A stretch of 64,000 bases of DNA from contig CM043699.1 of NCBI GenBank assembly GCA_023935145.1, positions 130,758,036 through 130,822,035 of the forward strand, given 5' to 3'. Shown here piece after piece: positions 47,501 through 59,500 of the stretch (its first letter is position 1; the number at the start of each line of letters is the position of its first letter). The stretch is from Bretschneidera sinensis. Lineage: Eukaryota; Streptophyta; Magnoliopsida; Brassicales; Akaniaceae. A model generated the notes under the pieces. It made no database searches. It was not told the DNA's origin and was given only the letters and a program-made list of their open reading frames with translations. Made by a program: the position numbers and the translations under genes.

Positions 47501-50500
47501 GGGAGAGTTTAATGCTATAGGTATACCCTTTAGCAAACCAGACTCACTTTACTCTAACACCTACAATCCCGGTTGGAAGAATCACCCTAATTTTAGTTGA
47601 AGATCTGATATGCAACCTCCTGCCCAATCTAATACCCAATGGCAACCAAAAACAACCTCATGTAATGCACCTCAATAGTCTTTACCTTTGGAGGATATGT
47701 TTAAATCATTTATGCAGGTACATGCCAAGAGTGTGGAAGAGCAGGGCAAAATAAATCAACGGTTGTTAGAGGAGCAACAAGCAATCAAGGAGGAACAAAA
47801 GGTGACAAAGAGTCAACTCACTAAGTTGACTAGTTTTTTAACGATTCAAGAACAAGGTCATTTTCCTTCGTAGCCACAACCTAATCCAAGGGGACAAAAT
47901 ATGACATAAACCTCCAATCCTGAAAATCAAAAAGTTAGAGAGATTAATGCCATAATCACTCACAGTGGTAAGAAAATTGATGGGCCCACTCTACCATCAA
48001 ACTTGAGCAACAAGGATGAAGCCCCCAAGGAACAAGAGGCCCATGATGATTATTCTCTACCGATGCCTTTCCCTTAAGCTCTCCTTAAACCTAAGGAGAT
48101 AAATTCAGCATTGAAAAGTGAGATTCTTGAACAACTTTAGCATGTTAAAATTAACCTCTCTCTTCTTCATATTATAAAACAGGTCCCCAACTATGCCAAA
48201 GTCATCAAGGATCTATGCACACTCAAGAAGAAACATAATGTAAAGAAGATGACATTCTTAACAGAGCAAGCAAGTGCAGTAATTGACAGCAAGACACCAC
48301 CTAAATATAAAGATCCGGGCTGTCCAACGGTAGCTTACCAAATTAGAAACAAATCTTGTGGTCAAGCATTGCTAGATTTGGGTGCTAGTGTGAACCTCAT
48401 GCCATACTCCATGTACTTGCAGCTCGGTCTAAATGAGATCAAACCAACCTCCGTGGTAATTCAATTAGCAGATAGATTGGTAAGAAAACCAAGAGGTATT
48501 GTGGAAGATGTTTTGTTGCAAATTGATAATTTTTATTATCCTGTTGACTTTTTGGTTTTAGATACTGTTTCTATGGTGAATATAGAGTTCAAAATTCCTT
48601 TGATACTTAGAAGACCATTCCTTGCCACCGCCAATGCCCTCATTAATTATAGGAATGACCTAATGAAATTATCATTTGGAAATAGGACTCTAGAGGTAAA
48701 TGCTTTCAAAGTCTCGAGGCAGTCACATGAAGAGGATGAGTGTTTCGACACTTACATGGTTGATAAGCTTAATTTGGAGGATGAGCACATTAAAGATAAT
48801 TCTAAATTCTCTCATAATAATTTTGACTTCGATGATTCTATAATTTATCCCCATACCGTTAATGTTGTTGATGTTTTTGATGAGTCACAGGGATTTATTA
48901 AAAAATCATGGCAACCATGCTTTGAGGAGTCGCTTGAGAGAAGTCACTTGGGTATGGGAATCAAATACCCTACTAATGATAGTAAATGGGCAACATCAAG
49001 AACACTTGAGCCACATGTGGTGGACTTTAAGTATTCCTTGCCAAAAGACTAGTACTGAGGCCACCGAGTATGGAGCGCCATCTTTAGCACCACAATAAGG
49101 CCCGCAGTGAGAGTGGTGCAACGTCTGGCTGAAGATGTAAAACTTAGCACTCATGGGAGACACCCCGCAGCATATCCTCTTATTGTTTTTTATATATCTT
49201 TTTTTGTTTATTATTAGTATTTTGTTGTTTTCTAGTGTTAACTTCATATTTCAGTTTCAGGGACAAATATACGAAGCAGTTCAAATGGTGGTGCACAATT
49301 TTCAACTTCTGTATACTTTTGATTACAAATGGAGTTTCTTTTACTTTCTCTTTTACATTGAGATCAATACATTTTTTAAGTTGGGGGTGGAGGAAATGTT
49401 TTTTTTTTTTTTTCCGTTGAACTGCTTGGTGTCATTTTCCATTTTTGTTTTGTTTTAGCATGCTTTGTGTTTAGCCTTAGAGTTAATTCACATGTCAATG
49501 ATATGAGCTTAATTGAGATAGCATACAACATTAAGAAGAAGTTAAATCTTGCTTCAGTTTGAGAATAATTTAAGTGTTAATCTTCATGTGGTTTGATACT
49601 CTAGTTTGTGGTAAGATTGCATGATTAGTTTAAAAACATTTAGAGAAGTTTTATGTCTGATTGCTTTGTGAATACTTTTGCGGTCTCGACAAGCTCTAGA
49701 ACTTATTTGATAATCACTTTAGGTGAATTCTTAGAATGCACACTACTTAGGATATGGTATAGGCCATTTTTTGACCGTTTGAGCATTTTAAACTTACCTG
49801 TGCTATATTTATCGCTAGTCACCTATTTGAGCATTTTTCTTGAAAAAGAAATTGAGTTTTGTATCCTTCGATAACCCATTTACTTACCTTTATAAGCCTA
49901 AAAATATTTTGTCCTTACCTTTCTTTTAAAAGAACTTAGTTGTACACATCTATTGAGAAGTACTTAAGAGGAGTAAGGATGGAAATATGAAAAAATATTA
50001 CTACCATAACCCAAGTATATTAAAGGAGATAAGTTAGGGGTTGTGGAAAAGAAAAGAAAAGAATGAAAGAGGAGATGAATGGTCTTATGCCAAAATAAAA
50101 AAAAAAAAAAGTGAATTATAGCAAAGAAAGAAGAAAAGAAAAAAAGTGGTGATTGAGAGAAATGCTCGAAAAATGGTTGAAAGACTTGGGTTTTGAAGTA
50201 AGGTTATCCAGTACTTAAAGTGGTTATGTTTAAAACTAAGAGATTAAGTTTTTTTACTTGTTGAATCCTTCCCGTTCTTTCTTAACCTTTACCTTAGCCT
50301 AACGTTACAAGCTTATTAAAGACCTACTGATCCAAGATGATGTGATTTTTTTCTACAATAGTGGAGAGTGATTTGAAAAGTGAGCCTATGGAGCTTGTTT
50401 TTGTGATTGATGTAACATAAATTAAATATTTTAGAGGCTAAGACTTGTATTCATAAATGTTATGCATAAAATCATCCGAGTATTCGGATTAATGGATAGT

Positions 50501-53500
50501 GGTAAGATGGATGTTTAAAGTCAATAACAATTTTAAGATTAATGTTTAGATTATTTTTGGATTTGGGTAATATTTAATGATTCTATGTGCTGTGTATTAT
50601 ATGCAATTTTTTAGACAAAAAGTGAATTATTCTTGGTTTAACGCTAGCATTGCTTTATTTTGTTTTGATTCCTACCGTAGAATTCATCTTTTGTTTTCGC
50701 TTGAATTGCTAGGGACTAGCAATAAGCTAGTTGGGGGTTATGATGAGAGTCATAAAATGCATCTTAATAGTACTTATTTTTTAGCATTTTAGGGTTGATC
50801 GAGGTTTGAATTACACTTTTATACCTTAATAACTTTAAAGTGATGTTCTTATATCATTAACTTATTTTAATGCATTTTCAGGTATTTTATGGTTGAAAGA
50901 GATGGAAAAGCTATCATTGCTTAAAGCTCGAAGATTCCATGCACATCGGAGTGAAGAAGTGCTTTCAAAAGGACAAAATGAAGAGTTTATGAGCAAGAAG
51001 CCCTTCAGTGGAAGCCTAGGCACCTAGAAAAGAGGGCCTAGGCGCCCAGAACCTTCACCTAACCAAGACTAGTAAGCATCTAGGCGCCTAAAAACTAGGG
51101 CACGGGCACCCAGAAGATTGCCTCACCAAAGATCAGGCCAAGTCGCGGCGCACATAAGTGAGAGCCGCGGCGCGTACACGATCCCCTTCTCCGAGTTATG
51201 ACATAATTAGGACTTTAATGATAGTTTAAACCCTAAAACACCCTTGGAACTTTTGTATTATAAATATATCATTTAGGGTTTGATAAGAGACATTCATTGA
51301 AGGCTGGAAAACTCATCAAGGCTACCACACTCTTCATCAAAGAGTCCAAGCATGAACTTCATGGCCAACTAATCTCCAAGCAAGGCGAAGGGATGAATCT
51401 CTAGGTGTAGTTGTTCTTATTTTCCATTATTGATTCAGTTGTAAGTGGGATTTATTGTCAAAACATTGTTATGATTTACTCTTTAATTTAATTAGAAGAT
51501 TTTCTCTTAATCCGCCGATTATATCTTTCTTCTCTATATAAGTCTAGTCATGTTTTTCTTATGTGATGTTGTTTGGGTGCTTAATTGAATATTTGTCAAT
51601 ATGTGAAACTTGCAATCGAGATAAAAACAACTGAATTGAGATTGGAATAAGGCAACAAACCTAAGGAGGATTCCCAGACCCTTGTTATTTATCCATTATA
51701 TTTATACTACTTCACATTACTTCAATATCAAAACTCAAATTCTCTCATTTAACTTTTATCGTTCATTTTAAGGTTTGCACTTTCTCTTGTAGATCGCTTG
51801 TCTCCCTATGGAATCGACACCCCAAAGCTGTGCTACAACTACCGCGTTATACTTTGGGCGTAATCAGCACCCTATAGAATGACGCTAGTTGAATTAAGAG
51901 AGTTGAACGTACCATTTTAAGAATTTTTGGATAAACAATGTATCAGATCTAATGTATTTGGGGAACTCCTGTGTTGTTCTTGAAGAAGGAAGATGGAATG
52001 ATAAGAGCGTGTATAGACTACGGATAGTTGAATAAGAACAATATTTTTTACCCAGGATAAATGAATTGTTTGAGCAATTGCAAGAAATGAGTGTTTTCTA
52101 AGATAAACTTGAGATCAGGTTATCACCAGTTAAGGATAGAGAAGGGAGACGTGCTTAAGACTGCTTTTGGGGTATGTTATAGTCATAAGCTTTTTGTGAT
52201 GTCATTTGGACTAACTAATGTTCTAGAAACATTCACGGACTGGATGAATAGAGTGTTTAAACTATATCTTAGCAAGTTTATGGCTGTATTTGACTTCCTG
52301 ATATAATCTAAAAAAGAAAAACAACATGTGAAACATTAGACAGTGTGTCGGAGATTCTGAGGAGAGAGAAATTATATGCAAGGTTCTCTAAGTGTGAGTG
52401 TTGGCTGAATGAAATAAATTTCTTGGAACATGTAATATCGAGAAATGGTATAACAGTTAATCCACAAAAGTTAAATGTAATGTTAAGTTGGGAGAGACCA
52501 ACTCATGTGATTAAAATCAGAATCTTCTTGGGGTTAATTGGTTATTATAGAAGATTGTTTCAGAATTTTTCTATTATTGTAATACTGTTGAATAGACTAA
52601 CCAAGAAATAGGTGAGATTTGTATGGTAAGGGAAGTGTGAGAAAAATTTTCCAATTACTAAAAGAGAAGTTGACTACAACTCTAGTATTGGTGTTTCCTT
52701 CTGGTGATGAAGGATTTGTGGTGTATAGTGATGCGTCACATAAATGATTGAGATATATGTAACATAGAAAATCTGTGGCCTATACTTCTAAAAAATTAAA
52801 TATTTATGAGAGAAATTACGCTACTCATGACTTAGAGTTGACTGCTATAGTATTTACTTTAAAGATTGGAGACATCATCTGTATGGAGCCACTTGTGAGA
52901 TATTCATGGGTTATAAGAGTTTGACATACTTACCTACCCATAGAGAGTTGAATTTAAGGCAAAGATGATAAATGGAGTTGATTAGTGATGATGATTGTAC
53001 AATTCACTATCATCTAGAAAATGAGAAGGTGATAGCTGATGTATTGAGTAGAAAGTCTATAAGAAGTTTAACTGCTATTAGGAGTCCTGATGTAGAATTG
53101 ATGATAGATTTAAGAGAGATGAGAATGAAGTTGAATATCAGTGATAAATGATCATGGTTAAAGAATATGGTTGTACAGTCATCCATAGTAAAATGCTTTA
53201 GAGATGCAAGGTAGAAATGAGGAGATAGAAAAGATTAAGCATTGAGTGCTTACTAGAAAGCAATTTAAGTTCAACATTTGAAATGGTGGTATCCTGGTCT
53301 TAGAATATAGAAATAGTGTTCCTAGTAATGCAGAGTTGAGAAAAGAGATAATGAGGGAGGCATATGATGATGTAGATTTGATGCAATCAAGTAACAATAA
53401 GATGTATACAGGATTGAGACAAAATTTCTGATAGTCAGGATTGAAGAAGGATATAGTTGAGATTGTGAGGTTGTATGGAGTACCATGAAGCATAGTGTCA

Positions 53501-56500
53501 AATAGAGATGTTAGATTTACATATTGGTTTTGAAGAGGCTTTTAGAAAGCCACGGGTACACAGTTGTATTTAAAAAAAAATTCATGCTCAGACAGAAAGG
53601 ATTGCTATAGTACTAGAAGATATGTTAAGGGCAAATGTGATGAGTTTCTCAGTAAGTTGGGATGATTACATACCATCAATTGAAATTGATTAGTATTGGG
53701 ATGACATCGATTGAGACATTGTATAGTAGGAGGTATAGAACTCCAGTATGTTGGGAAGAAGTAGGAGAGAGAAATATTTTTGGTCAATCAATTATTGAGT
53801 TAACAACTGAGAGGATCAAATTGGTTAGAAAGAACTGTAAAACAACACATAGTTGACCGAATAGCTATGCTGATAATAAAAGAAGACATTTTGAATTTCA
53901 AGTAGATGATTGGGTGTATTAAAAATATCTCCATGAAAAGGTGTGCTGAGGATAAAAAAGAAAGGAAAGTTGAATCCGAGGTATGTGGTACCCTATGAGG
54001 TTGTTGAAAAAATTGTACTAGTTGTGAGTAGCCTGGATTTGCTTTCAGAGTTAAAAAAAATTATATAATGTATTTCATGTTTAACTTTTAAGAAAGTATT
54101 TACATGATGAATATTATAATATTTCGAGCTAAGCTATAGAAATTTAGAAAGATTGGGTTTATATACAAGTACCAGTGAGAATTTTAGATAAAAAGAATAA
54201 ATCTTTTATAATAAAATAATTTCATTAGTTCAAGTTCTGTGGCGGAATAAGGATGTTGAAGAGATTACGTGAAAGTGTGAGACAATTATGAAGAAATATT
54301 ATTCACATTTGTTTCTAAAGTAAAGTAAGGAAATTTCGAGGACGAAATTTTTGTAAGGTGGGTAAAATTGTAATACCCGTAATCGTAAAGTAAGGGTAAA
54401 GAAGTAATTTAATAAATATGACATGAAATTAAGATAATATATTTATGCAAAGGATTTAGTATTGAATAAAGCAAATCTTAAAAAAAAAGTCAACAATATA
54501 AAGGAAAGGAAAAAGAAAAAGAAAAAAAAATTAGCAAAACGTGGCAGCACCTACTGCCAAGTTAATTTTGGGAGGTTGCATGTTAAACATGTAGCCAAAA
54601 CGTGGAGAGTTTTGGGAAGTAGGCTGTTGATTCATAAATTGAAGCTGCCAAATTTTTCACAGCAAATTTATATATATATACACCTATATATAAACGTAAA
54701 AATATACTTACCAAATTTCGTTTAGTTTTTCTTCAATTACTCATTTTCTTTAAACACTTGGGACCCAAAGAAAGGTTGAAATAGCAAAATTTTGAAGGAG
54801 TTTCCGGGAGAATTTTATAGAGAATCACGAAAAGCTATCAGAAAAACATAAGGTAATAACATAATGTTTATTTTTGAATTTTTAGCATTCATGAAATTTC
54901 TCATAATTCAAAGTGAGAATTTTCAAAGGGTGTGGTTTATAAAGAATTGAATAAATAATTAGAAATTTAATATAAATATTATGTTAGGTGTTGACAATCA
55001 ACAATCGGGGGAAATTGCTGAGAGGAATGGGAAAGACAAGGAGGTGATCCACAAGTAGCTTTAAGTGCTACGTGGTGAGTTAAATTTACTTTAAGTAATC
55101 AAAATAAAAATGAAATATCTAGTGATAATATTAATATAAATTATTAGCTTATACTTTGGTGGTAGATAAAATTTAATTGATAGGTATGATATAATTATTA
55201 GACATGTGAAAAATTATTATGTGAAAAGAAATATTATTAGAATAATGAGTTGATTTAATAATGATGTGATAAATAAAATTCTTGACAAACTTTGGTTAAT
55301 AAATTGATGTGATATATAAGGAGAAGAAATTATTGAAATTTATCAAGCAGAAATTTGAAGAGAGACAAGATAACTAAATTTAAATATTTTGAATTCATGT
55401 GGTTTTTATATTACTATTTATATTCATATTTCATATCATTGTTCATATGCATATGCATTAAATAAAAGAACCGGGAGAGGGCAGGTCTAATTGAAAAACC
55501 GTGACAGTTGGTATATGGTGGAAATAAAAGGGACACTGTGACAGCCAGTATATGCTAGAAATAAAAGTGACACTGTGATAGTTGGTATATGCTGGAAATA
55601 AATACCGTGATAGCCGGTATATGTTGGCAATAAAAGAACTAGGAAGGGGCCGGTCTAGGATAATAAAAACATGTCGAAATGTGGGAAGACGTTCCCATAA
55701 TAATAATTCATGCATTGCATTTGTCTTTACATGTGGATATTTTTACTGAATGTTGTTAATGTTATACATGTATTTGTAGATAAATGAGTCTCACAAAGAG
55801 AGACAGTTACAGTGGGAAAAAGATATAGAAATATGATACGATAAGAATTATATAAATGTTAGACATTATGCTAATATCCAATTATATGAGAGATAATTAA
55901 ATTTTAAAGGGCTATTTATGCAATTTGAATACCTTTAGTAAATTTAATTCACTAAGCTTGTGAAGCTCATCCTTCATTGTATAATGATTTCAGATAGCAG
56001 AAAAGACAAATAGTCTGGTGGGTTGAGTGTTAGACGACATCATTTTTTGTAAGCCATGTATGTGTCAATATCCTTAGACAAATGAGAAAATGAAATATAA
56101 AAAAATTTATTTGTAAATATTCGTGCATTTTGCGTTGTATATTATGTTTAAGTTAATATCAGAATGATATAAAAGAAATTCTGTTAGTATTATTTTTATT
56201 GTTGCATATATGTGTCGCGTTTGGATTTTCAAAATTTGATGACATCTTCTCAGGGGTGGCCAACCATGGATGGGTCGTTACAAGAGTCCCTCGAGGTCTT
56301 CCCTAGAACCAAGGGTCTCCCCAACTGTGCCTCCATCCGAGCCTCCTCATGCTCCATCCTTATTCTGAGGGGCTCTTTCACTTGCTGGAGTCTTCACGCC
56401 CCACTAGGCTCTAAAGGTGGATGACTTGGTTTTGGCTCATCCATGGGTGGACTGAGAGTATCTCATCATGAGGATCCCCCTGACATATGCTTGAGCTCTC

Positions 56501-59500
56501 TCGGAAGCACATCGAGGGGCTCTGTTTTACGGCAGAGACACTAGCTTCTCAAGTGAGAAATCTTTCAACTCTATTTCCTTAGGCTATTCTTTTTTTAGTT
56601 GTTATTTGCTTTGACTAACGATACTTGTGTTGTGCTTCAGTTCAGTGTACTCCTTGGTGTGTTGTCACGTCAGAGTATGGATACGGTAAAGAAGTAAGAA
56701 TGGTATCAGCAGAGGCTAAACGAGAGTTGTGAGCTCGTCCAGTAGCTCCAAGCATCCTTGGAAGTAGCCGACAAGGCCAATGTGGAGGCTATGAAGGAGA
56801 TGGACACCATGCACCTGGCTTGGGATGCTTTACGAGCTGAGGAGGATACCGTTTTTGCCTCGAAGGGGCAAAGAAGGAAGCTGCTCAAGCCACCGAAAAG
56901 GCCATGTAGGAGGCCCTGGCTTTCTATAGGGACTCTACCTCTTATCGAGAGGTCTTGGTGGAAGAGGCTGGCCAACAATTATTCGAAGGCTTCTACGAGG
57001 CCAAGAAGAAGGTTGAGGTCCTCTATCCTGGATTTGACTTCTCTGGCCTCGAGTTGGGGAGCTCCGGAGAAGATGAAGAAGTCGTGGCTTACACTTGTCA
57101 TAAGGAGGAGATGATAGCTGAGCCAAGGCTGCGCTTGAGGGGGGTTGTCCCACGAAGACTAGGGTTTGGTTTTTGGTGTCTTTTTGTAGACCGGGGCTAG
57201 TAGAGCCTTTTTTGTAATTGTACTTAATCAATGATGCCTTAGTTTTTAACCTGTCTTTTTTATTTCGTTCATGCTTTTTACAACTTTCACTAACGAGCCG
57301 AGGTGAGTTATGCTCGGAGATATATTTTTGATGGAACTTGCGGAGGTTCTCCGCGTTCCAGGTGCGAAGGATGGGTTCGCCGCTCAACTCCTCAAGTTTG
57401 AAGGTGTCAGTTCGGCACACTTTCCCGATCCGGTACGGACCTTCCCAATTCAGAACGAGCTTTCCTGTTTCTCAGGGGTACGACACTTCGATTTTTCGGA
57501 GGACGAGGCCGTGTAACTTGAAACTTTTACTTCAAGCCCGAGAGTTATGATACCAGGCTGTTCTTTGTTGGTAGGTGGCTAAACAAATCTGGACTCTATC
57601 TCAAGCTTTGTCAATAAGATTGGCATTCATTTGTAAGCCCTCTTTGTTGTTATTTTGCTTGAATTTTTTCATGCGCAACGATGGTACTCTAATTTTCAGA
57701 GAGATGGCTGCTTCCGAGCCGTATGCCATGAAGAACAACGTCTCCCTCATTGGCATCCGAGCGATCATCCAATAAGCCTAGAGTACGCTGGGAAGTTGGT
57801 CGGCCCATCACTTATTAGCTTTGTAGAGCCTTCTTTTGATACTTTAAAGAAATGTTCTATTAGTTACTTCTGCTTATTTGTTGGCTTGTGGATACCCAAC
57901 GGATTAGAATATGTGTTCGATGTGGAGTTCTTCGTATAAGGTTCTGAATCGGGTGCTGTCGAATTGTTTGCCGTTATTGGTGATCAATATCCGGGGTATA
58001 TCAAATCGATATACGATGGACTTCCAAACAAATTTTCGAGTTTGATGATCCGTTATACTGGCCAGTGGTTCCGTTTTGACCCACTTAGTAAAGTAGTCGA
58101 TAGCTACAATGAGATATTTTCTTTAACCGGATGCTCTGGTGAAGGGACTGAGCAGATCCATTCTCTACATCACGAAAGGAAGGGGGCTTGTGCTTGAGGT
58201 GAGAGGATTGGCCGGTTGGCAGGGCATGAGAGAGCACTGTTGGCAGCTTTTGCACTTCTTGACCAAATCCATTATGTCTTTCTTCATCCCGAGCCAATAG
58301 AATCCTTGTTGAAGCACTTTGAAGGTTAGAGGCCTGCCTCTGAAGTGATTCTCGTATATCCCCTTGTGGATTTCCCGAATAGCGTAATCAACCTCAGTGA
58401 GGCTGAGACACCTTAAGTAAGGCGTGGTAAGGGCTCTCTTATACAACTGCCCGCTTATGACCACGTACCGGGATGCACAGAAGACGAGCTTCCTTGCTTT
58501 TTTATTTCGCTTGGGGAGCTTTTCGTCCCGCAAATACCAGAGGATTGGGTCCATCCATGTTTTTTCTTTTGCCACCAAGAATACTGGGATCTCATCAATG
58601 CTCGGAGTGGTGTGGCTTGGGTTTGCTCGGATTGTCAAGATGATGCGAGTCAAGCTAGGGCGTCCGTTTTTAAATTCCCTGTCCGAAGAACATGGGTTAT
58701 CTAGAACGTTTTGAATATGGCTGCGAGCTCCTTGGCCTTCTCAAGGTAACGAATGTTCTTTTCTCCTCGAGCTTTGAACTCTCCTGCTTTTTGATTCACC
58801 ACTAGCTGTGAATCACTGTACACATCCAGTGCTTCAGCGGCCACTATTTCTTCTAGCTTCATACTTGCGAAGAATGCTTCGTACTCTGCTTCGATGTTGG
58901 AGGCTTTGAATTTGAACCTTAAGCTATACTCTACTACGAATCTGTCTGGACTGCAGAGGATAAGTCCAGCCCTACTTCCAGCAATATTAGAAGAATGTTC
59001 TATATGAAAGGTCCACTTTGAGGTTTACTGGTCTGGTTTCAGACCTGACCCTTCATCCGGATTTATCGGAAGGGTCGTTTCAACAATGAAGTCTGCGAGC
59101 GCCTCAGCCTTAACGGTCTTCCGAGGGTGGTACCAGATGTTGAACTCCTCGACCTCTATAAACCATTTGACCATTCTTCTGGAGACATCTGGGTTGTACA
59201 GGACCTGTCTCAATGGCTGGTTTATCAAGAGGATGATGGTGTGTGATTAAAATTACGGCCGAAGCTTTTATACTGTGATTATGAGGGCGTACACCATTTT
59301 CTCTATTGAGAGGTACTTTGCTTTCGCTTCATGGAGGATCTTGCTGACATAGTAGATAGGTTTCTGGATACTCACTTCCTTTCTGATCAGGATAGAGGCT
59401 ATGACATCTTGTCCAGCTAATAGGTATAGAAAAAGTTCTTCACTCGTGAGGGTTTGGTCAGGAGTGAAGGTGAGCTCAGATATTTTTTCAGCTCCTTGAA

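Larger units (their letters stand above)
45024..51866 (+). mobile_element. Athila-like Ty3/gypsy element carrying only gag and protease
   Basis: LTRs are 45024-46323 (1300 bp) and 50741-51866 (1126 bp), both starting TGATGAGAGTCATAAAATGC and ending GTAATCA. The flanks GCACA and GCACC are a 5-bp duplication with one change. The primer site TGGCGCCGTTGCTAGGGA is the tRNA-Asp type used by Athila elements. A G-rich polypurine tract (TAGTTGGGGGTTA) precedes the 3' LTR. RT, RNase H and integrase are missing. It sits inside Del2 between protease and RT. Confidence 0.88.
41437..56282 (+). mobile_element. Del/Tekay-type element (Del2) nested in Tat2, 5' end truncated
   Basis: The 3' LTR is 54369-56282 (TGTAATACCC to GGGTCGTTACA). 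The 5' LTR ends at 43141 but lacks about the first 160 bp; alignment with the 3' LTR is clear from about 41449. TGGTATCAGAGC follows the 5' LTR; GTAAGGTGGGTAAAAT precedes the 3' LTR. No target duplication is visible, as expected if the left end was deleted. LTR sequence shows it is the same family as Del1. It is interrupted by an Athila-like element. Confidence 0.88.

Noticed and set aside
53179..53787. Minus-strand frames in Del2
   Set aside because: They are the reverse complement of decayed Del2 pol on the plus strand; Del1 on the opposite strand gives the matching peptides for the same reason.
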